Assembly: GCA_900290255.1 (NCBI GenBank)
Contig: OMOD01000111.1
Span: 48,568-89,010 of the forward strand
Source: Candidatus Sulfotelmatobacter kueseliae
GTDB lineage: Bacteria > Acidobacteriota > Terriglobia > Terriglobales > Acidobacteriaceae
Direction of reading: 5' to 3'
DNA: 40,443 nt
Below are positions 17,001-26,055 of this stretch, piece after piece (within the stretch, counting starts at the first letter, position 1; each line of letters opens with the position of its first letter). The notes beneath the pieces are model-generated. The model worked only from the letters and a program-made list of their open reading frames with translations. It did no database searches and was not told the DNA's origin. The translations under genes were made by a program, and so were the position numbers.

Positions 17001-20000
17001 AAGAACTGCCGGATGGCTTCGCGGTATTTGCTGTATAGAAACGATACCAGCAGCAGCGCCGCCCCAAGAATAATGAAGGTGATGTAACGATCACGGGGAG
17101 CGAGTCCCCAGGCATCGCGCAAGATGATTTTGCCCACACAAACCAAAAGCAGGATTAACCCGGTCAGCCGGTAACTGCGCTCGTTAACCGCAAGGGCGAG
17201 CAGAATGATCAGGACTCCTTCGATGCCCCACGCGACCGTAACCATGCCGGCGCGCATCTTGAGTGCGAGCATCAGAGTGAGCAGAAGGATCGGTGCGAAG
17301 AACATAAACTGCTCCGGACGCCGCACCAGGGCACCCATCCAGCGAATCGGAAGAGTCTGTCCTTGGCGACGATCGCGCAGACGAAACGCGAATGGAAGGC
17401 ATGCCAACAGAACGGCCACAGCCGAACCCAGCACGAAATAGCGTCCGGTCCAGTCGCCGCCGCTGAAATAGCTCGCACCGAAAAGATTATGCATGACGCC
17501 GCGGACGCAGGTGCCGATCGTCAGAAGAATGCCCTGGTGCAAGAAGATCGACCGATCCAGCAACAAAGCCATGCCAAAAAGAACAAACACCGCAACCGCC
17601 CACATCGTAACCAGCCAATCATTGGCAAATTGGAAATACAGCAGAGCGATCACGCTGGCCGTCCCGAGATAACCAAGCAGGTCGTCGAAGTGCAGCCGGC
17701 GGTCGTCGCGCACGGTTGCCTGGTCCGCGTCCAACTGCGCATACACGAAGAAGAAAATCAGCGTGAGCGGCAGCACTGTGTAGATCCGGGGCCCCCAGAA
17801 CTCGCCTGGATTGCCGGCTGCAAGATTGGCAAAGAAGATCCGGCCGAATGCTGCCGTCAGTGCAAGATATGCCTGGAACCTGAACTGCCTCGTATTGCGT
17901 AGTAGGCCGTATTCGAAGAGAACGAGTCCGAAAACAGCCCAACCGACTGCCACGCTCAAGGGCCGCAACTCGTACCACATGAGCAGTGAAACCAGCGCTG
18001 AGGCGGCCCACGAGTAGATGTGGTGGAACTCCCGATTGCGCCACTCCTGCGGCATGCGGATGACTTGTGCGAGCGCATACATAACCACGGTAACGATTGC
18101 CAGCGAGAGCAGCCGGACGCTGATCCCATGCCAGGCTTCGTTGATGTACAAGTTCAGCGAGACGCTGCGCACCATCGCCAGTGCAGCGAGCGCATGCGCC
18201 TGCCAAGCGAGATCCTCCAGTTCAAAATGGTGATCCACCAGGGCCAACACCAGGGCGAATATTGCCCACACGGCTGCAAGCCACGCGCCCGGTGCTTCAT
18301 ACCACGCCAAAAGAGCAAGCAACGCAGTTGCGGCAAAGGTGTGCAGATAGGTGATCGCGCGCTTCGACTCAGAATCGGGGATGGTGGCTTTGCGCGAAAG
18401 AAAATAGAGTCCCGCAGCAACAAGCGAAACGGTGACCAGCCGCAGAGAGACTCCGGGCGAAACCGTTTGCTCAAGCGAGAAGTTCGCGGTGTAAGCACGC
18501 GCCACAGCGCATGCGGCCACAACATTCGCTTGCCATGCGAGTTGCCTGTAGCCAATCCGGCGCATAACCAAAGCGAGAGCAATGGCCAACACAATCCACG
18601 AAACAGCAATCCACGGCAGGGGCACGGCCTCGTTGAGCACCCAAAGCATCATGCCGGTCCCGGCCCAGCTATAAGCGATTCGCGCCGTGTTGACGTGATC
18701 GGTGTTTGGCACGCCAATACGCTTGGCGATCCAGTACAGCCCCGCAACTACCGGCAAAGCGCCAAACGCGTGGAGCGGCACGTCGTGCCAACGGTGAGTG
18801 CTGCTTTGGTCGGCGGTCAGCGCAGCCAGCACCGCCAGACCGCTCAACAAGTGAGCATGCCAGGCGATCGCGTAATAGCGGATCCATTGTCCGATTTCTA
18901 CGAGCGCCACGGCGAAGAGAATCGCCGCTGCCGGCTGCCAGAGTTCCGGCACCTCGTAATCAATGAGCGAAGTAACCAGAGCCGTGCCCGCCAGTGCGAA
19001 CAATCCTCGGAAGGTGCGCTGGTTCGAATCGTCTCGCAATTGCGCCCACTTCGCGGTCACATAAAACATCGCGGCCATCGCCGGCAAAGTGAAAAGCCGC
19101 ATGGCGATGTGGGTGTGTGCAGGAGCTTCACTGTGGAGGTTGAACAGAACAACGCGGTACAAGATCAGCGTGCCGATGAGACCGTACTGGACTTGCAGAT
19201 GAAAAGACCTAAGCTTCTGCCCCAGCACCGCCAGCGTGAGCATGATGCCGGCGAATGCGACCGCAGTCCAATCCTGCGAACACAAAGCCCACGCGGCTGA
19301 TGCAGCGGCGAGTCCTCCCAAGTACGAATGCCCATCGATAAGTTGCACATCGGGTGATTCGCCAAAAAACGATTTCCAGCGTCCTCCAATGAAAAGAGCG
19401 TTCAGATAAAAAACAGCGGCACACAGCGTGAACATCACGCCAGCGGTCAAGACAAGATGTTCACTGCTCTGGCGAACCGCCATGAGTTGCCGGAAGTCGA
19501 CGCCAACCAGATGCAATCCAACCAGAAGTCCCGCGAGCAAGCCGAGTCGCCGGAAAACTACCTCGCTGACTAACACACCGGCCAGCAGCAATGCTTCGCC
19601 GCCGATCAGCCACAGGATGGCGACATTGTTTCCGGAATAGCGGAACGGAACCGCGCTGATCATGAGCGCGGCACCGAGTACGCTCAAGACAACAAAGGCC
19701 TCACGGCGACGCTTGGTTAGGGGAAGTTGTCCAAAGCTGAATTCCGCCGCGCCTATGACGAGCAAGGCAACGAAAGCCAGCTCCGGCTGGACGGACTGGA
19801 ACTTCATCGTACCCAGCAGCAACAGAGTGTTGAGCAGCGCTGCCGCGCTCGATACATGCTCACCTTGCGGAGACCTGGTCTTCCGCACAATGTAAGAAAC
19901 TCGGAAGATCAGCCAATAGAACAACAGCAGAGCGGTGCTGGCGTGATACTCAGGAAAAGCGTGCCCGTGTGCGCCTTCGGGCCCCAGCAGGCGATACAGC

Positions 20001-21391
20001 CAATACAGGTGGTTGAGATAGCTCGATAAAATACCGAACACTTCAAGCTCGAACCATCCCATCTTCATGACGATGGTGACGAGTCCGAGGGCGAGGACTA
20101 CGCCTGAGGCAAGGCTGTATACGTCGTCCTGGCTGAGGGACACTGTCCAGTAAGCCAACAGAAACGCGATCCCGGTAACTACCTGGGAGCGGTAGCGCAG
20201 CGTGTGCAGTACCATGGCGAGCGCGACAACAAGCATCAGAACAAGGTCCGCGCCCGCTGAATCCATCACACGCATCGCCCGAACATGATTCAGGGCGTAG
20301 GTGGTGAAGAACAGCAGAGCCCATCCGCCGCCGATCAACGTGTGACCCAGAACCCGGTAGCGCTCACGTCTCTCGAAAAACATTCCTCCCGCCAACAGGG
20401 CCAATGAGACAACGTAGGACAGTCCAACTTTGCCTGCTGGACCCAACTGGCCGAGCTCATAGATCCCGAAGAGCGCAAGTCCCAGCACCAGAATGGTGAT
20501 GCCCAGCTTGTTCAGCCAGTTCGTACCCAGCGTCTCTTCGAGAGCAAACACTGACTTCATGCGCTGCTGAGCGGTTGCCTTCGGAGACGAAGACCGCAAG
20601 GTGGCGAACTGTGGTGGTTCTATGACACGAGCACTTGCCGTCGTCGGCGCAGCTGGAGTTCGTGGAGGCGTGAAGTGCTCATGTGCGGCAGGTGGAGGCG
20701 TCGCCGATGGAGGCGGAGTCGCCGGCGTGGCTGAAATTGGAGATCGCAGCGCGCTCGTCGGCGGCGCGGAAGCCTGCTCACTCGACGAAACTGCCGGCAC
20801 ATCAGGCCGGGTTGCCGCAACGATTCTCTCAGTGGACTTGTTCGCTGCCGGCGCCATCGGCTCCACAGGGGTCGAGGTGCGCACAGGAACTTCTACCGCC
20901 CGCGGACTCACGGGCGGAGGTGTAGGCTCCGCTCGCGGCGTCTCGGTTGGCCGCGCAACGGGCCTGGCAGTTGGACAGTTACTGACTCCTCCCGTATGGA
21001 CCGTGCTGCACCAGGGGCAGAGGACAGGCTGGGTCTTATCGCCAGGTGCAGAGGGTTTCAAATCAGCCGGAGCAGGACTGGGCGCCGGTTTCACAACCGA
21101 CGCAGGCACACTCGGAGGCTCCGGTTCCAGGGGCTTCGGCGTCTCGGCTGAGACTGCAAAATGAGGGCCGGGTTCCGCGGGTTTGACCGGGGTGCCTGAA
21201 CCTTGCGGGAAAGCCGCGAGCTGGCGTCGAAGTTCGAGGAGTTCACGGTGCAGAGCGTCAATTTGTTGCGAGCTGAGCTGCGCGAGCTGTTCGATTTGAC
21301 GGCGAAGCTTCCGCTGCCTCCAAACCGCATAGATGGCGAGGCCGGGAGTGGCTAAGACTAACAGCGCTAACAATACGGCGAGAAGCTCCAA
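16997..21391 (-). CDS. Giant DUF2339 polytopic membrane protein
   Basis: The 1464-residue protein must start at TTG 21391, because an in-frame TAG lies two codons upstream and no ATG or GTG is near. An N-terminal membrane helix (residues 2-22) is followed by a coiled coil (25-60) and a Pro/Ala/Thr-rich linker to about 285. The linker holds a small Cys motif, Cys125, Cys128 and Cys139 (CPWC...C), perhaps a metal knuckle lacking a fourth Cys. From about 290 to the end there are several dozen predicted hydrophobic helices, the DUF2339 repeat-like membrane core. The function of DUF2339 is unknown; members are large inner-membrane proteins. The stop overlaps the start of the M48 protease gene. Confidence 0.87.
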   Translation of the reverse strand: MELLAVLLALLVLATPGLAIYAVWRQRKLRRQIEQLAQLSSQQIDALHRELLELRRQLAAFPQGSGTPVKPAEPGPHFAVSAETPKPLEPEPPSVPASVVKPAPSPAPADLKPSAPGDKTQPVLCPWCSTVHTGGVSNCPTARPVARPTETPRAEPTPPPVSPRAVEVPVRTSTPVEPMAPAANKSTERIVAATRPDVPAVSSSEQASAPPTSALRSPISATPATPPPSATPPPAAHEHFTPPRTPAAPTTASARVIEPPQFATLRSSSPKATAQQRMKSVFALEETLGTNWLNKLGITILVLGLALFGIYELGQLGPAGKVGLSYVVSLALLAGGMFFERRERYRVLGHTLIGGGWALLFFTTYALNHVRAMRVMDSAGADLVLMLVVALAMVLHTLRYRSQVVTGIAFLLAYWTVSLSQDDVYSLASGVVLALGLVTIVMKMGWFELEVFGILSSYLNHLYWLYRLLGPEGAHGHAFPEYHASTALLLFYWLIFRVSYIVRKTRSPQGEHVSSAAALLNTLLLLGTMKFQSVQPELAFVALLVIGAAEFSFGQLPLTKRRREAFVVLSVLGAALMISAVPFRYSGNNVAILWLIGGEALLLAGVLVSEVVFRRLGLLAGLLVGLHLVGVDFRQLMAVRQSSEHLVLTAGVMFTLCAAVFYLNALFIGGRWKSFFGESPDVQLIDGHSYLGGLAAASAAWALCSQDWTAVAFAGIMLTLAVLGQKLRSFHLQVQYGLIGTLILYRVVLFNLHSEAPAHTHIAMRLFTLPAMAAMFYVTAKWAQLRDDSNQRTFRGLFALAGTALVTSLIDYEVPELWQPAAAILFAVALVEIGQWIRYYAIAWHAHLLSGLAVLAALTADQSSTHRWHDVPLHAFGALPVVAGLYWIAKRIGVPNTDHVNTARIAYSWAGTGMMLWVLNEAVPLPWIAVSWIVLAIALALVMRRIGYRQLAWQANVVAACAVARAYTANFSLEQTVSPGVSLRLVTVSLVAAGLYFLSRKATIPDSESKRAITYLHTFAATALLALLAWYEAPGAWLAAVWAIFALVLALVDHHFELEDLAWQAHALAALAMVRSVSLNLYINEAWHGISVRLLSLAIVTVVMYALAQVIRMPQEWRNREFHHIYSWAASALVSLLMWYELRPLSVAVGWAVFGLVLFEYGLLRNTRQFRFQAYLALTAAFGRIFFANLAAGNPGEFWGPRIYTVLPLTLIFFFVYAQLDADQATVRDDRRLHFDDLLGYLGTASVIALLYFQFANDWLVTMWAVAVFVLFGMALLLDRSIFLHQGILLTIGTCVRGVMHNLFGASYFSGGDWTGRYFVLGSAVAVLLACLPFAFRLRDRRQGQTLPIRWMGALVRRPEQFMFFAPILLLTLMLALKMRAGMVTVAWGIEGVLIILLALAVNERSYRLTGLILLLVCVGKIILRDAWGLAPRDRYITFIILGAALLLVSFLYSKYREAIRQFL

Positions 21392-21510
21392 TGGCTACCC
21401 CGCATGCACGTAGTTCTGCAAGCCTAAATAATAGAACGCGGCGCGACCTCCGTCTTGCAGTTTATTCTCGCCGGCAAACTCGGAAGTAACGGGCGTTCTC
21501 CGCATGGTGA

Positions 21511-21539
21511 TTGGAAGTAGGCTGGCCTTGTGCCAAAAT
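21511..21539 (+). promoter_or_regulatory. Possible promoter of the acyltransferase/acyl-ACP synthetase gene
   Basis: TTGGAA at 21511-21516 and CAAAAT at 21534-21539 are 17 bases apart and lie 42 bases before the ATG, in the 190-base divergent region. The match to the sigma-70 consensus is moderate. A direct repeat CAGACG (twice, 5 bases apart) lies just before the start codon, where no Shine-Dalgarno is visible. Confidence 0.3.
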
Positions 21540-21581
21540 GTCCAGAATCCCCTGATTTTCAGACGCTGATCAGACGTTCTT

Positions 21582-24500
21582 ATGAGCGAAGATGCTCCTG
21601 TCGCCGTGCTGGAAGAGTCCGCAACCGTAACCTCTGAGCCTCCCGGGGGGCCTGGCGCTCCGCGGCGGTGGCGGCGGGGATTCTGGTCCCTCATTGCGAC
21701 CCAGTTCCAGGGTGCGTTCAACGATAACGCATACAAGAATCTCATCGTCTTCATCATCCTTGGCACAGGGATAGCGAAGGCCGATCGTGATCGGCTGGTT
21801 CTGGTGGCAGGCGCCCTCTTCTCCGTTCCCTTCATTCTGTTCTCCATGACCGGAGGGTTTCTCGCGGATCGGTACAGTAAACGTACCGTCACGATTGGCA
21901 CGAAATTGTTCGAGATTGCCGTCATGGCCCTCGCGATTGCCGGGCTAGTTTGGCAGAATCTGCACCTCGAAATGGCTGCAATCTTCCTGGCCAGCACACA
22001 GGCCGCGTTTTTCGGACCCTCTAAATACGGATTGTTGCCCGAGTTGCTGCCCGAACCAAGGCTTTCCTGGGGTAATGGTGTCATCGAACTGGGAACCTTC
22101 CTGGCGTCGATCGCTGGGCTTGTTTCCGGTGCTTTCCTGGCAGACGTTTTTCATGGGCGCCAAGGCTGGTCGGGCCTGATCTTTCTCAGTTTGTCTTTTG
22201 TCGGATTGATCACCAGCCTTGGGATTACAAAGGTCCCTGCCGCCGATCCCGTTAAGAAATTTCGCGCCAACCCAATCGGCGATTTGTGGGCGCAGGTGCG
22301 TTTAATACGCAGAGATCGCGTTCTCTGGCTGGCGGTTCTTGGTAACACATATTTCTGGTTTCTCGGCGCACTCCTGACGGCCAATATCGTCTTCTATGGC
22401 GAGGACGTGCTGCACAGCACCTCCACGCGTACGGGGATATTGCAAGCTGCAGTCGCGATCGGCATCGGCCTCGGCAGCCTCGCGGCGGGTTATCTTTCGA
22501 GCGGCAAAGTCGAATACGGATTGATTCCGCTCGGCTCCGTCGGCATGACCCTGTTCGGAGTCCTGCTTTCCACCCGAAATCTGTCGTTCCCGCATGTGCT
22601 GATACTGCTCGCCGCCCTTGGCTTCTCGGCCGGTTTCTTCGCTGTCCCCGTCAATGCTCTGATTCAGCACCGCCCCGACGAAAAGGACAAAGGCGGAGTG
22701 ATTGCGGCTGCGAACCTGCTTTCGTTTGTTGGTATCGGCGGAGCGGCGGGCATTTACTATTTCTTCCAGCATTACGGACACTTCAGTCCGCCCTCGATTT
22801 TCCTGTCAGTTTCCCTGGTGACCGTCGCGGCGACGATCTACGTCTTGTACCTGCTGCCTGATGCACTACTCCGTCTCTTATTGTGGATCGCGACTCACAC
22901 TCTGTATCGAATTCATCTCGAAGGGCGGGAAAACGTTCCCTCCAAAGGTGGAGCGCTGCTGGTACCGAATCACGTTTCGATGGTCGATGCAGTCCTGTTA
23001 ATTGCCTCCATCGACCGGCCGATTCGATTCCTCATGTTCAAAGGCTCGTACGACCATCCGCTGGTGAAGCCGTTCGCCAAAATCATGGAAGTGATTCCAA
23101 TTTCATCGCAGCTTCGGCCGCGCGAGATGATCACCTCGCTTCGCACGGCAACGCAAGCACTAAAGGATGGAGAAATCGTATGCATCTTCCCTGAAGGCCA
23201 GATGACCCGAATCGGACAGATGCTCCCGTTCCGGCGCGGCATGGAACGAATTGTTAAAGGCGTAGATGTTCCGATCATCCCGACGAATCTGGGCGGAGTA
23301 TGGGGTTCAATTTTCAGCTTCGAACGCGGGAAATTCCTGTGGAAGTTCCCACGCAAAATCCCATACCCGGTTACCGTGACTTTCGGCAAGGCAATGCCTT
23401 CCACCAGTAGCGCTCAGAACGTGCGCCAGGCGGTGCAGGAACTTAGCACTGAAGCCTACCAACTCCGCAAGCGCTACATGCGGCCGCTGCATCGCTCGTT
23501 CGTGCAGACGGCGCGTCGACATCCATTTCGCTTTGCGATGGCCGATGGGCGCACACCCAAGCTGAGCTTCGGAGGCGCTCTTACTCGCACGATCTTCCTC
23601 GCGCGACGGTTGCGCCCGATTTGGCGCGACCAGAAGATGGTCGGCATTTTGCTTCCGCCCTCGGTTCCCGGTGCGCTGGTGAATCTGGCTGCGCTTCTGA
23701 TGGGAAACATTCCAGTGAATTTAAACTACACGGCTTCCATCGAGGTTCTCGTCTCGTGCGCCAAACAATGCGAGTTGCAAACGGTAATTACCTCGAAGGC
23801 CTTTCTGGAGCGTGTCCACATCCAACCACCAGCGCAGGCGTTCATGTTGGAGGATCTCGCGGACAAGCCGCGGTTCTGGGAACGCGTAACAGCAGCGTTT
23901 GTTTCCTGGCTTTTGCCAATCCGGCTTATCGAAAAGTCCCTCGGCGCCACACAAAAGCCACGACTGGATGACATCGCCACAATCATATTTTCCAGCGGCA
24001 GTACAGGCGATCCGAAGGGAGTCATGCTCACGCACTACAACGTGGCTTCCAATGTCGAGCAACTCAACCAGGTGTTTATGCTCGGCCGTAACGACAAAAT
24101 CCTCGGCATCCTGCCCTTCTTTCACTCCTTCGGATTCACGGGCGCTCTTTGCTTGCCAACGGCGATCGGCATGGGCGTGGTCTTCCATCCCAACCCGCTG
24201 GAAGCTCGCGCCATAGGTGCTTTGGTAAGCCAATACGCCATTACTTTCCTGCTGGCCACTCCCACGTTCCTGCAGTCGTACATGCGGCGCTGCTCGCCGG
24301 AAGATTTTGGCAGCCTGCAATATGTAATGGCAGGTGCGGAGAAGCTCCCAGAGCGCGTTTCGGTCGCATTCGAAGATCGTTTCGGAATTCGGCCGCTCGA
24401 AGGCTATGGCTGCACGGAATGCTCACCTGCGGTCACGGTAAACACGCGCGATTTTCGCGCAGCGCAATTCCGCCAGGTTGGCGCGAAGCGCGCCAGCATC

Positions 24501-25049
24501 GGTCATCCGCTACCTGGAATCAGCGTGAGGATCGTCGATCCTGAAACAATGGCTCCATTACCGCCAGGTGAAACCGGATTGCTGCTGGTGCGCGGCCCAA
24601 ATGTGATGCAGGGGTATTTGAATCGGCCGGAGAAGACGGCTGAGGTACTCCGCGACGGCTGGTATAACACAGGCGACATCGCCGCCATGGATGAAGATGG
24701 ATTCGTGCGCATCACGGACCGCATGAGCCGCTTCAGCAAGATTGGCGGAGAAATGGTCCCTCACATCAAGGTCGAAGACAAACTTCATGAAATCGCTGGA
24801 GCTACCGAACAGATCTTCGCAGTGACCGCAGTTCCTGACGAGAGAAAAGGCGAACGACTGATTGTGCTTCATACTTTAGCTGACGAGAAATTGCAGGAAT
24901 GTCTCTCGCAACTGGGCAAGGCGGATTTGCCGGCTCTGTGGAAGCCCCGTCCTGACCAGTTTGTGCATGTGGAATCCTTGCCCTATCTTGGCACTGGCAA
25001 GCTTGATTTGCGGCAGCTGAGGGAACTGGCCTCCGGAGCCGTGGTTTGA
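21582..25049 (+). CDS. aas: Trifunctional LplT-PlsC-Aas fusion: lysophospholipid transporter / acyltransferase / acyl-ACP synthetase
   Basis: This 1155-residue protein joins three modules. Residues about 30-430 form an MFS transporter related to LplT, with FNDNAYKNL near the start as in that family. Residues 445-640 are a PlsC-type acyltransferase with NHVSMVD (His464, Asp469) and FPEGQMTR (536 on). Residues 660-1150 are an AMP-forming acyl-ACP synthetase with FSSGSTGDPKGVMLTH (about 802-817), GYGCTECSPAV, GWYNTGD and a C-terminal GTGKLD with the catalytic Lys. In E. coli LplT flips lysophosphatidylethanolamine inward and Aas re-acylates it; here both activities are on one chain in the inner membrane. 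The fusion is known in several phyla. The ATG at 21582 lacks a clear ribosome site. The PAP2-like gene 10 bases downstream is likely co-transcribed. Confidence 0.9.
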   Translation: MSEDAPVAVLEESATVTSEPPGGPGAPRRWRRGFWSLIATQFQGAFNDNAYKNLIVFIILGTGIAKADRDRLVLVAGALFSVPFILFSMTGGFLADRYSKRTVTIGTKLFEIAVMALAIAGLVWQNLHLEMAAIFLASTQAAFFGPSKYGLLPELLPEPRLSWGNGVIELGTFLASIAGLVSGAFLADVFHGRQGWSGLIFLSLSFVGLITSLGITKVPAADPVKKFRANPIGDLWAQVRLIRRDRVLWLAVLGNTYFWFLGALLTANIVFYGEDVLHSTSTRTGILQAAVAIGIGLGSLAAGYLSSGKVEYGLIPLGSVGMTLFGVLLSTRNLSFPHVLILLAALGFSAGFFAVPVNALIQHRPDEKDKGGVIAAANLLSFVGIGGAAGIYYFFQHYGHFSPPSIFLSVSLVTVAATIYVLYLLPDALLRLLLWIATHTLYRIHLEGRENVPSKGGALLVPNHVSMVDAVLLIASIDRPIRFLMFKGSYDHPLVKPFAKIMEVIPISSQLRPREMITSLRTATQALKDGEIVCIFPEGQMTRIGQMLPFRRGMERIVKGVDVPIIPTNLGGVWGSIFSFERGKFLWKFPRKIPYPVTVTFGKAMPSTSSAQNVRQAVQELSTEAYQLRKRYMRPLHRSFVQTARRHPFRFAMADGRTPKLSFGGALTRTIFLARRLRPIWRDQKMVGILLPPSVPGALVNLAALLMGNIPVNLNYTASIEVLVSCAKQCELQTVITSKAFLERVHIQPPAQAFMLEDLADKPRFWERVTAAFVSWLLPIRLIEKSLGATQKPRLDDIATIIFSSGSTGDPKGVMLTHYNVASNVEQLNQVFMLGRNDKILGILPFFHSFGFTGALCLPTAIGMGVVFHPNPLEARAIGALVSQYAITFLLATPTFLQSYMRRCSPEDFGSLQYVMAGAEKLPERVSVAFEDRFGIRPLEGYGCTECSPAVTVNTRDFRAAQFRQVGAKRASIGHPLPGISVRIVDPETMAPLPPGETGLLLVRGPNVMQGYLNRPEKTAEVLRDGWYNTGDIAAMDEDGFVRITDRMSRFSKIGGEMVPHIKVEDKLHEIAGATEQIFAVTAVPDERKGERLIVLHTLADEKLQECLSQLGKADLPALWKPRPDQFVHVESLPYLGTGKLDLRQLRELASGAVV

Positions 25050-25059
25050 CACGAGCGCG

Positions 25060-25761
25060 ATGACAGGCACCGCAATCAAAGATGATGACGCTCACGAAGC
25101 GCGGATAACCCGCAGCACGCGGTTTCTCATCATTCGTCTGAGTGTTACCACTGTCGCCCTCATCGTCTGGTTCTGGACCCAATCGTTGATTGGCACCCGC
25201 GGCGCGCCAACAGGCGTGATCGGAGATCGACTACACGCTGCCACCACCTTTGCGAACTTGTACCTGCACGATCACCCAGCGGCAGCAAATCTGCTGCTGA
25301 TCGTGAGTTCCGGGATCATCGATCTGCTGGGCGTCTTCCTTCTCTCGAGATGGATTTTCGGAGCTTCCATCCGGCCGTTCCTCGGTTTGGTGATCGTGTT
25401 AGGTCTGCGACAGATCATGCAGCTGTTGGTGTCACTGCCGGCTCCGCAGAATGCAATCTGGCACTATCCCGGATTTCCATCGCTGCTCGTGACCTACAAC
25501 GTGAGCAACGATTACTTCTTTTCAGGCCACACTGCGATTGCGGTTCTAGCAGTAGCCGAAATTGTTCGGATGCGCAAGAGTTGGCTGACTGCACTTGGCG
25601 TTCTAATCGTCATATTCGAAGTCGCGACCGTTTTAGTCCTCAGAGCGCATTACACACTGGACGTTTTCACGGGCGTTGTAACGGGCCTATATGCCGCGCA
25701 TCTTGCGAGCTTCATTTCATCTGCACTGAGAAGCAGGAAGGTTAGGCCTGATGAACTCTAG
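25060..25761 (+). CDS. PAP2-like membrane phosphatase (sphingomyelin-synthase-type C-terminal motif)
   Basis: The 233-residue protein has about six membrane helices. It carries the last two PAP2 catalytic motifs, FFSGHTA (His157) and RAHYTLDVFTG (Arg195, His197, Asp201). The first Lys/Arg-rich PAP2 motif is not obvious, and the HYTLD form resembles the PAP2_C group that includes sphingomyelin synthases. It may dephosphorylate phosphatidate or an undecaprenyl/lipid phosphate, or transfer a head group. Its position 10 bases behind the acyltransferase fusion places it in phospholipid remodelling. The ATG at 25060 lies in GCGATGACAGG with no strong ribosome site, so translation may be coupled to the upstream stop. 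Confidence 0.82.
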   Translation: MTGTAIKDDDAHEARITRSTRFLIIRLSVTTVALIVWFWTQSLIGTRGAPTGVIGDRLHAATTFANLYLHDHPAAANLLLIVSSGIIDLLGVFLLSRWIFGASIRPFLGLVIVLGLRQIMQLLVSLPAPQNAIWHYPGFPSLLVTYNVSNDYFFSGHTAIAVLAVAEIVRMRKSWLTALGVLIVIFEVATVLVLRAHYTLDVFTGVVTGLYAAHLASFISSALRSRKVRPDEL

Positions 25762-25984
25762 ATTTCAGCGCAGCCGTGCAACTTGCGCGAATTCAGGTTG
25801 CTTTCGTTGTCGACCGTGGTGAGGGACGAGCAACCGCAGCCCACCCCAACTCAGTCCTGATGGCAACAGTTAGACAGGACGGGAGCGCTCAGCAGTCAAT
25901 CGGGGACAGCGAACACGAGAAAGGTTCGGAACACGTTTCGGCCAGGCCAAGTATCTTCTCCCTTCCGTGCGCTCCAGATGAGAT

Positions 25985-26024
25985 CATTTCACAATGTCGC
26001 GAACAGACAAGATGGGTGTACACT
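25985..26024 (+). repeat. 40-bp dispersed sequence, copy 1 (promoter-like)
   Basis: Bases 25985-26024 match 39965-40004 at 34 of 40 positions without gaps; five of the six differences are A/G. Both end in GATGGGTGTACACT, which holds the palindrome GTGTACAC and a possible -10 hexamer TACACT. This copy ends 31 bases before the start of the TIM-barrel gene. The remainder of the gap 25762-26055 holds no recognisable gene or RNA. Confidence 0.75.
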
Positions 26025-26055
26025 TGGCCCGTTTTCGCGGTTAAGAAGGAAAGTC

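Noticed and set aside
18020..19300. 426-codon plus-strand ORF within the DUF2339 gene
   Set aside because: Highly charged Arg/Gln/His-rich sequence typical of a shadow of hydrophobic codons on the other strand.
16997..21391. Zinc ribbon in the DUF2339 linker
   Set aside because: Only three Cys are present in the CPWC...C segment; without a fourth ligand I do not call a ribbon, though I mention the motif.
25854..25880. Hairpin GTCCTG...CAGGAC after the PAP2-like gene
   Set aside because: Only 6-base arms with a 15-base loop and no T tract, about 90 bases from the stop; chance is likely.
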